A stretch of DNA of 64,000 bases, taken from assembly GCA_029255645.1 (NCBI GenBank), contig JANLJE010000012.1, positions 27,338 to 91,337 on the forward strand, written 5' to 3'. The first letter of the stretch is position 1. Each line of letters opens with the position of its first letter. This DNA is from Comamonadaceae bacterium. GTDB lineage: Bacteria > Pseudomonadota > Gammaproteobacteria > Burkholderiales > Rhodocyclaceae. The notes under the pieces are model-generated. The model worked only from the letters and a program-made list of their open reading frames with translations. It made no database searches and was not told where the DNA came from. Shown piece by piece: positions 1-10,700 of the stretch. The translations under genes and the position numbers were made by a program.

Positions 1-756
1 TTGATCCATGGTTATCTGAATAGACGTTTTGGCATGCACCGCCAACCTGCCTCAAGTTGGGGTTATGTCATCTTTTCGCTCATCGAACCTTGGCGGCTCA
101 AGCTGGACTACTACGGCAGGCATCTGACGCGTGGCCGCATCGGTGAGCCTGGGCGTTTGCTGGACATTGGCTGCGGCAACGGAGCCTTTCTGGCCCGCGC
201 AGCAAACATGGGCTGGCAGGTGCAGGGCTGCGAGATAGACCCCAAGGCCGTTACCGCTTGCCGCAACATTGGCATTGATGTCATCGAAGGCGATGCCTTT
301 GCGCCCCAATTGACAGGGCAAACTTTTGACGTCATCACCATGAGCCATGTGATCGAGCATGTGCATGATCAGCCCGCCCTGCTGCAGCGCGCTTATGAAC
401 TGCTACGCCCAGGTGGATGGTTCTGGCTGGCCTGCCCCAACCCGCACAGCGTCGGTCTGAGTCTGTCGGGCACAGCTTGGCTTGCCTTGCACCCGCCCTA
501 CCATCTATGCATTCCAAGCCAGACTATCTTGATAAGCTGGCTCGAGAAAAAAGGGTTCTTCGACATACGTCCCTTACGACGCGGATCGCATGTTCGCAAT
601 GTGTGGCGCATTTCGCAATCTATTGCCCAGCGTGAATCAATCCCCTTGCCATCACCTGGCCACTTGCTCTTCTGGCGCTTGATCGCCGATGGTTTGGCAA
701 CCATCACCTCTGACAGAGCTGAAGAAACGGTGCTGCTTGCACGGAAACCGGAGTGA
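1..756 (+). CDS. SAM-dependent methyltransferase (class I), probably 5'-truncated by the window edge
   Basis: Soluble class I methyltransferase. The SAM-binding motif I (LLDIGCGNGAF) lies near residue 53, an acidic post-motif (CEID) follows, and HVIEHVHDQP plus LLRPGGW are the usual motifs of the Methyltransf_11/12 type. The frame is open from the first base, so the TTG at position 1 is not a reliable start and the N-terminus may lie outside the window. It is followed after 3 bp by a family 2 glycosyltransferase on the same strand, which suggests modification of a surface glycan or its lipid-linked precursor. The acceptor cannot be told from sequence. Confidence 0.8.
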   Translation: MIHGYLNRRFGMHRQPASSWGYVIFSLIEPWRLKLDYYGRHLTRGRIGEPGRLLDIGCGNGAFLARAANMGWQVQGCEIDPKAVTACRNIGIDVIEGDAFAPQLTGQTFDVITMSHVIEHVHDQPALLQRAYELLRPGGWFWLACPNPHSVGLSLSGTAWLALHPPYHLCIPSQTILISWLEKKGFFDIRPLRRGSHVRNVWRISQSIAQRESIPLPSPGHLLFWRLIADGLATITSDRAEETVLLARKPE

Positions 757-759
757 TTC

Positions 760-1662
760 ATGGAGACAGACACCACGCCGATTACCGGCCTTGTACTCCA
801 CTTTCGCACACCAGAAAAGACGCTAGCCTGTTTGAATTCCTTGCAACGGGAAGGCGTTTGTAAAGCTGTCGTCGTTGACAACTCGGAAGACGGGGGGCGA
901 TCCATCGCCGCCATGCGGGATGAACTAGGAGCGCTGCGCAATGCTGGGCTCGATGTCGAAGTTTTGAATCCGGGACGCAACCTGGGCTTTGCAGCGGGCG
1001 TCAATACGGGCTTGGCACACCTCGCCGCGGCGCAGTTCTGCCATGTTCTCCTGATCAATTCAGACGCTCGCTTGGCGCCTGGTGCGCTCGACCAGATGTG
1101 CCTTACGCTACAAACTGCGCCTGTCGTTGCACCACGCATTGCTCAGGGTAATCAATCACCCACATCGCCATTTGCCTATTACGACCGCTTGCTGGGGCTG
1201 ATCACGAACTCGCCTGCGGTGATGCCATTGCGCCATGCCAGCGGCTGCTGTCTCTTGATTCATGCCAATCAAGCACGTCTGCCATTGTTCGATCAGGATT
1301 TTTTCTTTTATGGCGAGGACGTAATGCTTGGTTTCACCACCGAACAGAATCACCTTGCCGAACGAGAATGTCCACAGGCCATTGCAATTCACGCCACTTC
1401 GTCGAGCGCCCAAAATGGCTCGATATTCTACGAGTACCATATAAACCGATCCCACTGGCTGCTAGTACGAAAGCTGGCGCGCAATCCGCTGGAGCAATTC
1501 ATGTTCGTCGCGGCCAGGTGCATCACGCTGCCTCTGCGAGCCCTGGTACGCAGCCTGCGTTTTCGCTCCCTCGTGGCTTGGCGGGGGTTGTTTGAGGCAA
1601 CGACAGATGTTCTGCGCGGTCGCTGCAGGAGTTTTACCCCACCATCATCGACGGCTTCATAG
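760..1662 (+). CDS. Family 2 glycosyltransferase (rhamnosyltransferase-like)
   Basis: A 300-residue GT-A glycosyltransferase. The N-terminus carries a beta-strand and VVDNSEDGG acidic loop, then NPGRNLGFAAGVNTGL, the signature of WbbL/RfbF-type rhamnosyltransferases. INSDAR supplies the DxD-like metal site and FFFYGEDVMLGF the ED acceptor motif. It probably transfers a deoxyhexose to a lipid-linked glycan at the inner face of the cytoplasmic membrane. It is probably co-transcribed with the upstream methyltransferase (3 bp gap) and converges with the flippase gene (14 bp between stops), making this the end of a polysaccharide locus that continues left of the window. Confidence 0.85.
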   Translation: METDTTPITGLVLHFRTPEKTLACLNSLQREGVCKAVVVDNSEDGGRSIAAMRDELGALRNAGLDVEVLNPGRNLGFAAGVNTGLAHLAAAQFCHVLLINSDARLAPGALDQMCLTLQTAPVVAPRIAQGNQSPTSPFAYYDRLLGLITNSPAVMPLRHASGCCLLIHANQARLPLFDQDFFFYGEDVMLGFTTEQNHLAERECPQAIAIHATSSSAQNGSIFYEYHINRSHWLLVRKLARNPLEQFMFVAARCITLPLRALVRSLRFRSLVAWRGLFEATTDVLRGRCRSFTPPSSTAS

Positions 1663-1676
1663 CTTGAAGCGATGTT

Positions 1677-2933
1677 TCATCTGTCAGGGCGAAGCATCCT
1701 CACTGTTTTGCTGCAACGCACAACCAAAATGCCCCCCCAAGCCGCCATCGTCCATTCCGCACATGCCAGCGCCAAGGGCATGCCGTATGTGCCGTAACGC
1801 ACTGTCAGTAAGCCAGATGCAGCAACCAGCACGACCAGCCCGCCTAGTTCGAAACCCGCACGCATCCAGGGTTGGCCCAGTGCCATGAGCGCACTGCCTG
1901 CAGCAATGCGCAGCGCCATCCCAGGCACGGCAATGCACAGCCAGCGGACTACCTCGTCCACCCCCCCATATTTGTCACCAAGCAGCCAGACAAACAGCGG
2001 CGAGCACCACCACAAAGCCGCCGCCAGCACCATGCTGTAGAGGGTGGTAGCGGCAAAAATCCAGCGCAGCAAGAGCGCCGTGCGCTGCGGGTGGTTTTGC
2101 CCCTCGCGGAACAAGCGGGGCATTGCCGACAGCATCAGCGCGATCACTGGCAGCGTAACCGCGCCCACGATGCGCGCACCGGCGGCATACAAGCCTGCAG
2201 CCGTCAGTGGCAGGAGTCTTACAGCCAGGGTCTTGTCCAGTTCCGCCGGGCCTATGGCCGTAATGTTGAGTACTGCAAAGCTGGCCGATTCGTGTAACTC
2301 TCTTCTGGTCGGCAAGCGCCACTGCCGAGGGGGTGGCCAGGCTCGGGGCATATACCTTACGACAACCATCAACGCAATTACCGTAGCGATGCAGTATCCA
2401 TAACCGTACATGGATAATGCATCGGGCGGCTGCAGCACAAACACTGAACCCGCGGCGACCAGGCGCAAGAAAAGCGGCAGCGTTTGCAACAACTGTGATC
2501 GCGCCGTGCGCCCCAGCGCCAGCAGTTGTGCTGCTGCCAAGGCCAGTAGCGGCTGCAGCAACATTTCAGCCACGCCAATGGCGAGCAGCACGCGCCAGCC
2601 AATACCGCTGCCCTGCAGGGCCAAGGCATGAATCAAGAAAAACACGGCGAGCAGAACCCCACCACACACCAGGGTGGTCGGCATGGCATACGGCAGCACC
2701 TGCGCCCGTCGTACAGGGTCTTTGGACATTTCGCCCAACAACACCAAATGCGTGCCGAACGTAGCCAAAGTGCCCAGCATCACCGCCAGCGCCGCCACCC
2801 CTGTAAAAGCACCAAACTGCTGCGGCTCGAGCAAGCGCGCCACCAGCAGCAAGCCGCCCGCCTGCACTGCCAGCCGCAGGCCTAGCACCACGCTGGTGCG
2901 GATGGTTGATTGAGCAATAGCCCCCTGGAGCAT
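1677..2933 (-). CDS. Wzx-type oligosaccharide flippase (MOP superfamily)
   Basis: A 418-residue protein made almost entirely of hydrophobic helices (about 12), with the N-terminal pattern of polysaccharide biosynthesis proteins of the MATE/MOP fold (SVVLGLRLAVQAGGLLLVARLL). The family flips undecaprenyl-linked oligosaccharides across the inner membrane. The flanking glycosyltransferase and methyltransferase support an O-antigen or exopolysaccharide role. It lies on the opposite strand to them and starts at an ATG with no strong Shine-Dalgarno. The 150 bp upstream, before the HD-GYP stop, must hold its promoter. Confidence 0.82.
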   Translation of the reverse strand: MLQGAIAQSTIRTSVVLGLRLAVQAGGLLLVARLLEPQQFGAFTGVAALAVMLGTLATFGTHLVLLGEMSKDPVRRAQVLPYAMPTTLVCGGVLLAVFFLIHALALQGSGIGWRVLLAIGVAEMLLQPLLALAAAQLLALGRTARSQLLQTLPLFLRLVAAGSVFVLQPPDALSMYGYGYCIATVIALMVVVRYMPRAWPPPRQWRLPTRRELHESASFAVLNITAIGPAELDKTLAVRLLPLTAAGLYAAGARIVGAVTLPVIALMLSAMPRLFREGQNHPQRTALLLRWIFAATTLYSMVLAAALWWCSPLFVWLLGDKYGGVDEVVRWLCIAVPGMALRIAAGSALMALGQPWMRAGFELGGLVVLVAASGLLTVRYGTYGMPLALACAEWTMAAWGGILVVRCSKTVRMLRPDR

Positions 2934-3083
2934 GGGCTTGCCCTAATTAAAGGCGAGAAGGTGATTCACCCCCTCATCGCCATCGACAAGCAGGCCCGAC
3001 GGCCTTGCCGAAAACGGAAACCTCATCCACTGCCCACCGGGTTCCCGCTGCCCTTGCGGCACAGGGGGGCCGTTTTGCGGGCC

Positions 3084-4232
3084 TTAGTCCTGGTAGCGTT
3101 GGGCGATTTCATGGAATACATCGAGTATTTCCAGCAGGGCGTCCACCATGTCCGGATCAAAATGCTGGCCGCGCCCTTCGCGGATGATGGCGACGGCCAC
3201 CTCCATGGGCAGGGCTTCCTTGTAGTGGCGTCGGGAAGTGATGGCGTCGAACACATCGGCAACGGCCATGAGCCGTGCCGGCACGGGAATGGCTTCTCCC
3301 GCCAGACCCAGGGGGTAACCGGAGCCGTCCCATTTCTCATGGTGGCTGCGGGCAATCTGGCAGGCGATTTCGAGAAAGGCCAGCGGCGACTCGCCCTGTT
3401 GCTGCAGCGTGGCGAGGGCCTGGCCGGCCACCTTGTGGATGGCATCCTCGATGGCTTCGGCGCCAATCTGGGCGTGGACCTTCATGATCTCGAACTCTGC
3501 CGGGGTGAGACGGCCGGGTTTGAGCAGGATGGCGTCGGGAACACCCACCTTGCCGATGTCGTGTAGCGGCGCCGCCTTGGCGATCAGTTCCTGCTGGCGA
3601 GGGACCAGGTAGCCGCAGAAGCGGGGATGGGTTTCCAGATGCTGCATCAGGGCGCGGATATAGGCCTGGGTGCGGTACAGATGGTTGCCGGTCTCGTTAT
3701 CCCGCTTTTCCGTCAGCATGGCCAGGGCGTGCAGGCTGACATCCTTGATCAGCTCGATCTCGCGAGTGCGGCGGCTGATCTGGCTTTCCAGGTAACCATT
3801 TTGATCCTTGAGCCAGTCCCGGGCCTCCTTGAGTTCCAGATGGGTCCGCACCCGGGCGAGCAGGATGGCGGGGCGGATGGGCTTGGTGACGTAATCCACG
3901 GCGCCCAGGGCCAGGCCATGTTCCTCGTCCGCATCCGTATCCATGGCGGTGACGAAGATCACGGGAATGTCCCGGGTGGAAGGCTCCGCCCGCAGGGCGC
4001 GCAGCACCGCGTAGCCATCCATCCCGGGCATCATCACGTCGAGCAGGATCAGGGCGGGGCGGGGTTCGCTCTGCGCTACTTTCAAAGCCCGCAAGCCGGA
4101 GTTGGCGACCCGGACCCGGTAGAAGGGCTGCAACAGCTCGCCAATGATGGTCAGGTTTTCCCGGGTGTCGTCAACTACCAGGATGGTCCGCGGGGCGGTG
4201 CCATCGGCTGCGACAGTGAGGGGTTCCGACAT
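3084..4232 (-). CDS. Response regulator with HD-GYP c-di-GMP phosphodiesterase output (RpfG-like)
   Basis: A 382-residue two-domain cytoplasmic protein. Receiver domain at residues 16-130, with acidic DD at 21-22, phospho-acceptor Asp65 ([10 protein letters not shown]) and Lys117. The HD-GYP domain follows, with [10 protein letters not shown] at about 223-232 and GSGYPLGL around 303-310, so both metal-binding HD and the GYP motif are intact. Expected to hydrolyse c-di-GMP when phosphorylated. The start at 4232 is chosen because CGGAG lies 8 nt upstream and the receiver begins right after; the open frame runs to 4460 but that extension has no domain. No cognate kinase is adjacent. Confidence 0.9.
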   Translation of the reverse strand: MSEPLTVAADGTAPRTILVVDDTRENLTIIGELLQPFYRVRVANSGLRALKVAQSEPRPALILLDVMMPGMDGYAVLRALRAEPSTRDIPVIFVTAMDTDADEEHGLALGAVDYVTKPIRPAILLARVRTHLELKEARDWLKDQNGYLESQISRRTREIELIKDVSLHALAMLTEKRDNETGNHLYRTQAYIRALMQHLETHPRFCGYLVPRQQELIAKAAPLHDIGKVGVPDAILLKPGRLTPAEFEIMKVHAQIGAEAIEDAIHKVAGQALATLQQQGESPLAFLEIACQIARSHHEKWDGSGYPLGLAGEAIPVPARLMAVADVFDAITSRRHYKEALPMEVAVAIIREGRGQHFDPDMVDALLEILDVFHEIAQRYQD

Positions 4233-4384
4233 GGCGACAGGCTCCGGGGAAAAACGGGAGCTCGATTTTACGGCGGTTCGGAGGGTTTTGTGTTCGAGGT
4301 GTGCTCGTACCGGACGCAGCACAAGCCATACTTGAGCGTCTATGGCAAGGAGGGCGGCATGAGAACAGTAGGTCAGCGCCAAGA

Positions 4385-4411
4385 GCGCCCGATTGGTCTT
4401 GCGTCGGGCGC
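4385..4411. other. Perfect 8-bp inverted repeat between prk and the HD-GYP gene
   Basis: GCGCCCGA and its exact complement TCGGGCGC are separated by 11 nt. It lies about 75 bp beyond the prk stop codon. It could be a factor-dependent terminator for the fbp-prk transcript or a REP-like element. It has no clear U-run on the minus strand, so it is not called an intrinsic terminator. The rest of the 253 bp between prk and the HD-GYP start shows nothing recognisable. Confidence 0.35.
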
Positions 4412-4485
4412 CCTCCTGGCTGAAGGCGCTCGATTCAATGATGAGATGAAGGGGATTCAAGCGGGCCGGATCGGCCCTTCCTGCC

Positions 4486-5361
4486 TCATTCGACGCCGCT
4501 TCGGCGTGCCATCAGGCGCCAGATGATGGGGGTGAGGATGAGCTGCATGGCCAGGTCCTGCCGGTCGCCGGGGATGACGATGGTGTTGGCCCGGGTCATG
4601 AAGGCATCCTTGACCATCGAGAGCAGGTAGGGGAAATCCACGCCCCGGGGATCGGCAAAGCGGATCACCACCATGGTCTCGCTGGCGATGGGAATGTCCC
4701 GGGCGATGAAGGGGTTGGAGGTGTCCACCACCGGCACCCGCTGGAAGTTGATGTGGGTGAGTTCGAACTGGGGCACGATGTAATGCACATAGTCCGGCAT
4801 GCGCGAGAGGATGGTGCGCATCACCGCCTCGCGCGAATAGCCGCGCAGATTGGTGTCGCGGTGGATCTTCTGGATCCACTCCAGGTTGATCACCGGCACC
4901 ACGCCGATCAGCAGGTCCGGGTAGCGGGCCACATTCACCTGGGCGGTACGCACCGCCCCATGCAGCCCTTCATAAAAGAGCAGGTCGGTATCTTCCGGCA
5001 GCGGCTCCCAGGGGGTGAAAGTACCGGGCTCCTGCCCGACCGCCTGGGCATCTTCCTTTTCATGCAGATAACGGCGGCGGTGCCCCGTGCCCGTTTCGCT
5101 GTAGCTGCAAAACAGGCTTTCCAGCTCCGGCAGCAGGTTGGTGTCCGGCCCGAACAGGGACAGACGACCTTCGCCTTGCGCCTCCCGTGCATCGTTCAAG
5201 GCCTTGAGTCCGGCCCGGTCGTAGCGGTGAAAGCTGTCGCCCTCGACGATGGCGGCGCGCACCCCCTCGCGCCGGAAAATCCCCTCGAACACCTTGCGGA
5301 CATGGCTGGTGCCGGCTCCCGAGGAACCCGTGACGGCGATGATGGGATGCCGGGCGGACAT
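4486..5361 (-). CDS. prk: Phosphoribulokinase, class I proteobacterial type
   Basis: Phosphorylates ribulose 5-phosphate to ribulose 1,5-bisphosphate for RuBisCO in the Calvin cycle. The 291-residue length is typical of the octameric proteobacterial class. The P-loop GSSGAGTS at residues 12-19, the [10 protein letters not shown] segment and [10 protein letters not shown] are characteristic of this family rather than of uridine kinase. It starts 3 bp after the fbp stop on the same strand, so the two genes form a Calvin-cycle operon. No RuBisCO gene or CbbR regulator is in the window. Confidence 0.93.
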   Translation of the reverse strand: MSARHPIIAVTGSSGAGTSHVRKVFEGIFRREGVRAAIVEGDSFHRYDRAGLKALNDAREAQGEGRLSLFGPDTNLLPELESLFCSYSETGTGHRRRYLHEKEDAQAVGQEPGTFTPWEPLPEDTDLLFYEGLHGAVRTAQVNVARYPDLLIGVVPVINLEWIQKIHRDTNLRGYSREAVMRTILSRMPDYVHYIVPQFELTHINFQRVPVVDTSNPFIARDIPIASETMVVIRFADPRGVDFPYLLSMVKDAFMTRANTIVIPGDRQDLAMQLILTPIIWRLMARRSGVE

Positions 5362-5364
5362 GAT

Positions 5365-6381
5365 TCAGGCGGAACGGTGGTAGGCGGCGACCCGCTCCAC
5401 TTCGTTTTTCGAGCCCAAAATCACCGGCACGCGCTGGTGCAGTTTTTCCGGGGTGATGGCAAGGATGCGCTCGCGCCCGGTGCTCGCCACGCCGCCGGCC
5501 TGCTCCACCAGCCAGGCCATGGGATTGGCCTCGTACATCAGGCGCAGCTTGCCGCCCTGGGCGCGGGTCCTGGCATCCAGGGGATAGAGGAAGATGCCGC
5601 CGCGGACCAGGATGCGATGCACGTCGGCCACCATCGAAGCCACCCAGCGCATGTTGAAATCCCGGCCGCGCGGCCCCTCCCGGCCCTGCAGCAGCTCCGC
5701 CACGTAGCGCTGCACCGGCGGCTCCCAGTGGCGCTGGTTGGCCATGTTGATGGCAAATTCCCCGGTATCTTCGGGAATGCGGAGGTTTTCCTGGGTGAGG
5801 ACGAAGGAGCCGATCTCCCGGTCCAGGGTAAAGGCCGCCACCCCGTCCCCCACGGTCAGCACCAGCAGGGTGGTGGGGCCATACACGGCATAGCCGGCGG
5901 CGACCTGGCGCGCACCGGGCTGGAGAAAGGCCGCTTCGGCGGCGGCCTCGGAGGACAGGTCGGCCCCCTCGGGACACTTCAGCACCGAAAAGATAGTGCC
6001 GACGGAGACATTCACGTCGATGTTGGAGGAGCCATCGAGCGGATCGAACATCAGCAGATATTCGCCGTGCGGATAGCGGTTGGGGATCAGCCGGGGCAGA
6101 TCCATTTCCTCGGAAGCCATGGCCGCCAGGTGGCCGCCCCATTCGTTGGCATCGAGCAGGATGTCGTTGGAGATCACGTCGAGCTTCTTCTGCGCCTCGC
6201 CCTGGACGTTCTCGCTGCCGGCTTCGCCCAGAGCCTCACCCAGGCCGCCCTTGCCGATGGTGACGGCGATATGCTTGCAGGCCCGCGCCACCACCTCGAT
6301 CAGCAGCCGCAGGTCGGCGGGCAGCAGGTTCTTTTCGCGCTGTTTTTCGATCAGGTAGCGGGAGAGGGTGATACGACTCAT
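5365..6381 (-). CDS. fbp: Class 1 fructose-1,6-bisphosphatase
   Basis: Hydrolyses fructose 1,6-bisphosphate to fructose 6-phosphate in gluconeogenesis and the Calvin cycle. A 338-residue product, normal for class 1. The metal-binding region [13 protein letters not shown], then LYPLDAR and [15 protein letters not shown] near the C-terminus, are diagnostic. The start at 6381 is favoured by GGAG 7 nt upstream and the conserved N-terminus; an upstream in-frame extension to 6438 is not supported. It is the first gene of the fbp-prk pair and is divergent from the BamE-like lipoprotein gene. Confidence 0.94.
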   Translation of the reverse strand: MSRITLSRYLIEKQREKNLLPADLRLLIEVVARACKHIAVTIGKGGLGEALGEAGSENVQGEAQKKLDVISNDILLDANEWGGHLAAMASEEMDLPRLIPNRYPHGEYLLMFDPLDGSSNIDVNVSVGTIFSVLKCPEGADLSSEAAAEAAFLQPGARQVAAGYAVYGPTTLLVLTVGDGVAAFTLDREIGSFVLTQENLRIPEDTGEFAINMANQRHWEPPVQRYVAELLQGREGPRGRDFNMRWVASMVADVHRILVRGGIFLYPLDARTRAQGGKLRLMYEANPMAWLVEQAGGVASTGRERILAITPEKLHQRVPVILGSKNEVERVAAYHRSA

Positions 6382-6518
6382 GAGGACTCCGGAAAGACCA
6401 GGATGGGGAAGGGAATCGAAGCCGCATTTTAACCCCAAGCCTGACCCCAGGCCGCGGGAGAAAATTTATTCCCCTGCATTCCCTTGTTCCGGCAGCCCCG
6501 GGGTGTAAGAATCGAGCC

Positions 6519-7046
6519 ATGCGATTCCTCATTCCCTTTCCCCGCCTGTCCCTCATCGGGCTCACCCTGCTGCTTTCAGCCTGCGCCGGACTGCCGGACC
6601 GGGCCACGGAAGGCGAGCTGCAGCAACGCCTCGGCACGCCGGCCATGCACTGGGAGGCAGCCGATGGCCGGCTCCAGCTGGCCTACCCCACCGGCCCCAT
6701 GGGCTTCGCCACCTGGATGGTCTGGCTCGGCCCCGACCGGCGGCTGGAAAAACTGGAGAATGTCCTCGACACCGCCCACTTCGCCCGCATCCAGCCGGGC
6801 CAGAGCCAGGCCGAGGTGCTCAGCATCCTGGGTCCGCCGATCCCCAGCCGGACCGTGTATTACGAAGCCCGGGACGAGCTGGTGTGGGAGTGGCGCTACT
6901 GCGACGACTGGGCCGAACCGGCCCGCTTCCACGTCCTGTTCGATGGCAGGACGAAGACCGTGCGCAGCACCCTTTCCCTCACCGAAAGCCAATCCCAGCT
7001 CTTCATCCAGTTCCGCGAATACTGCAGCCGCCCCCGGCGGCCCTGA
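6519..7046 (+). CDS. BamE/SmpA-like outer-membrane lipoprotein
   Basis: A 175-residue protein with a signal peptide and a lipobox (LLSAC) placing the lipidated Cys at about residue 21. The mature part contains a BamE/OmlA-like stretch (IQPGQSQAEVLSILGPP, then YEARDELVWEWRYCDD), as in small lipoproteins that attach to outer-membrane assembly machinery. It is unlikely to be BamE itself, because it has a second, N-terminal half-domain. It lies 6 bp upstream of bluB on the same strand and is probably co-transcribed, though no functional link is known. Confidence 0.75.
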   Translation: MRFLIPFPRLSLIGLTLLLSACAGLPDRATEGELQQRLGTPAMHWEAADGRLQLAYPTGPMGFATWMVWLGPDRRLEKLENVLDTAHFARIQPGQSQAEVLSILGPPIPSRTVYYEARDELVWEWRYCDDWAEPARFHVLFDGRTKTVRSTLSLTESQSQLFIQFREYCSRPRRP

Positions 7047-7052
7047 TTCCCC

Positions 7053-7730
7053 ATGGCCGACACCGCCCACCGCTACCCGGAAGAACAGATTGCCGCCGTC
7101 TACCGCGCCATTTTCGAGCGCCGCGACGTGCGTCATTTCAAGCCCGGGCCCCTGCCCCCCCGAGTCCTGGACCGGCTGCTGGACGCCGCCCATGCCGGCC
7201 CCTCGGTGGGCTACATGCAGCCCTGGCGCTTTTTGCACATCACCGACCCGGCCCTGCGCCAGGAAATACACGCCCTGGTGGAGGCGGAACGGCTGAACAC
7301 GGCGGAACACCTGCCCAGCCGCCAGCAGGAATTCCTCGAGTTGAAGGTGGAAGGGGTGCGGGAATGTGCGGAAATCCTGGTGGTGGCCCTGATGGATGGC
7401 TGCGCGGCCCACATCTTCGGGCGCCGCACCCTGCCGGAAATGGACCTGGCCTCCGCCGCCTGCGCCATCCAGAACCTCTGGCTGGCGGCCCGGGCCGAAG
7501 GCATCGGCGTGGGTTGGGTGTCCTTCTTCGATCCCCTGGCCCTGATCCGGCTGCTGGCCATGCCCGTCGACGCCCGGCCGATTGCCATCCTCTGCCTGGG
7601 CCAGGCGGAATCCTTCCCGGAGCAGCCCCTGCTCGAACAACTGGGCTGGGGCCAGCGTCTGCCGCGGGAGCAATGGCTGTTTGAAAACCGCTGGCCGGAA
7701 GACGCCAGGCCCACACCGGTGGCCTGCTAG
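7053..7730 (+). CDS. bluB: 5,6-dimethylbenzimidazole synthase BluB
   Basis: Breaks down reduced flavin mononucleotide with oxygen to form 5,6-dimethylbenzimidazole, the lower ligand of cobalamin. A 225-residue nitroreductase-fold protein with RRDVRHFKPGPLP near the N-terminus, GPSVGYMQPWRF flavin contacts and AEGIGVGWVSFFDP near the C-terminus, all BluB-specific rather than generic nitroreductase. The other cobalamin genes in the window lie more than 50 kb away at the right end. No cobalamin riboswitch was recognised upstream; it shares a transcript with the lipoprotein gene. Confidence 0.92.
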   Translation: MADTAHRYPEEQIAAVYRAIFERRDVRHFKPGPLPPRVLDRLLDAAHAGPSVGYMQPWRFLHITDPALRQEIHALVEAERLNTAEHLPSRQQEFLELKVEGVRECAEILVVALMDGCAAHIFGRRTLPEMDLASAACAIQNLWLAARAEGIGVGWVSFFDPLALIRLLAMPVDARPIAILCLGQAESFPEQPLLEQLGWGQRLPREQWLFENRWPEDARPTPVAC

Positions 7731-7766
7731 GCGAAACCGTTCGACAAGCATAAAATCACGAGCTTT

Positions 7767-7791
7767 GGCCGATACCCGATCCGGATCGGCC
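7767..7791 (+). other. Hairpin just ahead of the diguanylate cyclase start
   Basis: GGCCGAT and ATCGGCC form a 7-bp stem around an 11-nt loop that itself contains GATCCGGATC. It ends 7 nt before the ATG at 7799, and no Shine-Dalgarno is visible there. It could be a weak terminator for bluB or a structure affecting translation of the cyclase. Confidence 0.35.
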
Positions 7792-7798
7792 CAAACTC

Positions 7799-10700
7799 AT
7801 GTCTGGAAAGCACCAAGCGGTGGATGCACCCTCCATGGCCGACTCCATGGCCGACTCCATGGCCGACGACGTCAAGGCTTGTCCCTCCAATCTGCGCATT
7901 CTGACGGTGGCCGTGTTGCTGGGGGCCAACCTGTTTGTCCTCGTCCTTGCGGCGGTCAGTCTTTACCAGAGCCGGCAACAGTACGAATTGCGCGCCCAGC
8001 TCGTCACCCGGGACATGGTCCGGAGCGTCGATCAGAGGATAAGCGGCAGCATCGGCCACATCGATCTGGCCCTGCAGGCCGTGGCCGATGAGCTTGAAAG
8101 GCAACTCCAGGGAGGGGGGCTGGACGCTAAAGCCGTCAGCGGCCTGCTGGAGCGCTACCAGCAACGCCTGCCTGAAGTGGAGGCGTTCCGGATCGCCGAT
8201 GCCGGGGGGAGGGTGATTTTTGGCAAGGGGCTCAATCCCCAGGAGCACCCCAGTTGGGCCGACCGGGATTACTTCATCCTCCTGCGCGACCATCCGGAAG
8301 CCGGGCTGCAGATTTCCAGGCCTCGCCAGGGCCGCGTCGCCAAGCAATACATCATCGGTTTTGCGCGGCGTTACAACCATCCGGACGGCCGTTTTGCCGG
8401 AGTGATTTCAGCCCCGGTCGCCCTGGAATACTTTCAGCAACTGCTGGACCAGTTCCAGCTAGGCCCCAAGGGCGCGATCATCCTGCGGGATCAGGAACTG
8501 GGTCTGATCGCCCGTAGTCCGCAGGTGGAAAGCGGCCCCCTGGCCATGGTCGGCAACCGGGTGGTGTCGCGGGAATTGACGGAACTGGCAGCCTCCGGCG
8601 TCAGCGAATCCACCTACCACACCACCCGGGCAGCCGATGAGCTGGAGCGCATTGCCTCTTTTCGTCGCATCGAAGGGGCCCCGATGCTGGTGGTGGCCAG
8701 CATGGCCAGCGAGGATTTTCTCGCCGGCTGGAACGCCGATGTTTACAAAACGGCCGCCTGGATCATCGGCTTCGCCCTGCTCTCCATCGGGTCCGGCCTG
8801 TTTGCCCTGCAACTGCAAAAACAGATTACCCGCGCCAGTCTCCGTAATCAGCTCTATCTGCGCCACGCCAGTGATGGCGTCCACATCCTCGACACCCAGG
8901 GCCAGGTCGTCGAGGCCAGCGACAGCTTCTGTTCCATGCTGGGTTATCGCCGTGCCGAGATCATCGGCATGAATGTCCGCCAGTGGGATGCCCGCTGGAG
9001 CGCCCGGGAACTGCTTGAAACCGTGCTCCCCCGGAGTTTGGCCGCCAATAGCCTGAAGACCTTTGAAACCCGGTTCCGCAAGAAGGATGGCGAGGTGATC
9101 GAGGTGGAAATCAACAGCATCTGCTTCGTCATGGAGGGTCGGCGCTACCTGTTTGCCTCGGCTCGCGATATCGGCGAGCGCAAGCGACAGCAGGACGCCC
9201 TCGAGGCCATCGCCCTGCGCCTGCAGCAAAGCGAGGAGCGTTACCGGCTGCTGTTGAAAAATTCCCCGGTGGGCATCCTCCACTACGACCCGAATCTCCG
9301 GGTCACCTACGCCAATGACCGGTTCGAAGCCATCATGCAGGTTCCTCCGGGTTACATGCTGGGCTTCGATTGCCACAATTTGCGGAGCCAGTCGCTTCTC
9401 GCCACCCTGCAGCAGACCCTGCAAGGGGAAACGACCCATTACGACGGCCCCTACGTCACGACCTACAGTCAGCGTGAATTGTGGATTTCCATGGCCGGTT
9501 CCCCCCTGGTCAATGAATCGGGAGAAATCCTCGGCGGCATCGCGATTTTCGAAGACATCACCGAAGCCAAACGCATCGAAGTCTCCGAACGCCGGCAACG
9601 GGAAAGCCTGATCCGGCTCAATGAAATCGCCGCCGCTTCCCACCTGCCCCTCGACGAACAACTGCGCCAGGCCCTGGACATCGGCCTGAAGCAACTGGGC
9701 CTGGAGTTCGGCATCGTCAGCCAGGTAGCGGATGGCATCTATACGATCCACACCCAGGTCTCGCCGCCGGAGACCCTCCACGACGGCCAGTGTTTTCCCG
9801 TCGCGCAAACCTGTTGCGCCATCACTCTCGATGAAAACCGGGTCGTGGCCATCAGCGAGATGGGCAAGTCGCCCTACCAGGGCCATCCCTGCTATCAGGC
9901 CTTCAAGCTGGAAGCCTATATCGGCGCGCCGCTGCTGGTCGAAGGCCGGATATTTGGCACCGTCAGTTTCAGTTCGCCCCGGCCTTATCACCGCGGTTTC
10001 GACGAGGGCGACCAGGAATTCGTCAGCCTGCTGGCCCGCTGGATCAGCTCGGATCTGGAGCGGGACCTGGCCCGGAGAAAGATCGTGAACAATGAGGCCT
10101 ATCTGAGAACCATCATCGAAAACGAGCCCGAATGTGTCACGGTCATCAGCCAGGACGGCATCCTGCTGCAGATGAACCGGGCCGGAATGGCAATGATCGA
10201 GGTGGACAGCGTCGAGGAAGTCAATGCCCTGGGCCTGTTCAACTGGATTTCCCCGGAATACCGGCAAGCCTTCAAGGACCTGAATCAGCGTGTCTTTGAA
10301 GGCGAAAGCGGCATCCTGGAATTCAGGGTGAATGGCAAGCGTGGTGCAGACCGCTGGCTGGAGTCCCACGCCGCCCCCCTGCGGGATGCCACGGGCAGCA
10401 TCATTGCCCAGCTGGCCGTGATCCGCGATGTCACCCAGCTCAAGCAGCATCACGCCCAACTCGAATATCTGGCCCACTACGATCCCTTGACCCGGCTCCC
10501 CAACCGAACCCTGCTCTCGGACCGGATGCACCAGGCGCTGGCCCAGGCCGGGCGCACCGGCACCTACGTGATCGTGGGCTACCTGGACCTGGATGGGTTC
10601 AAGGCGATCAACGACAGCTTCGGTCATCAGGCCGGCGATGAGCTGTTGATCGAGATGGCCCGCCGCCTCAACGCCACCGTGCGCCAGGGCGACACCGTGG

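Noticed and set aside
4233-4460. 76-residue N-terminal extension of the HD-GYP regulator
   Set aside because: The receiver domain starts right after the ATG at 4232, which has a good Shine-Dalgarno; the extension has no domain.
4753-6432. 559-codon open frame antisense to prk and fbp
   Set aside because: It spans two well-recognised enzymes on the minus strand and carries no domain.
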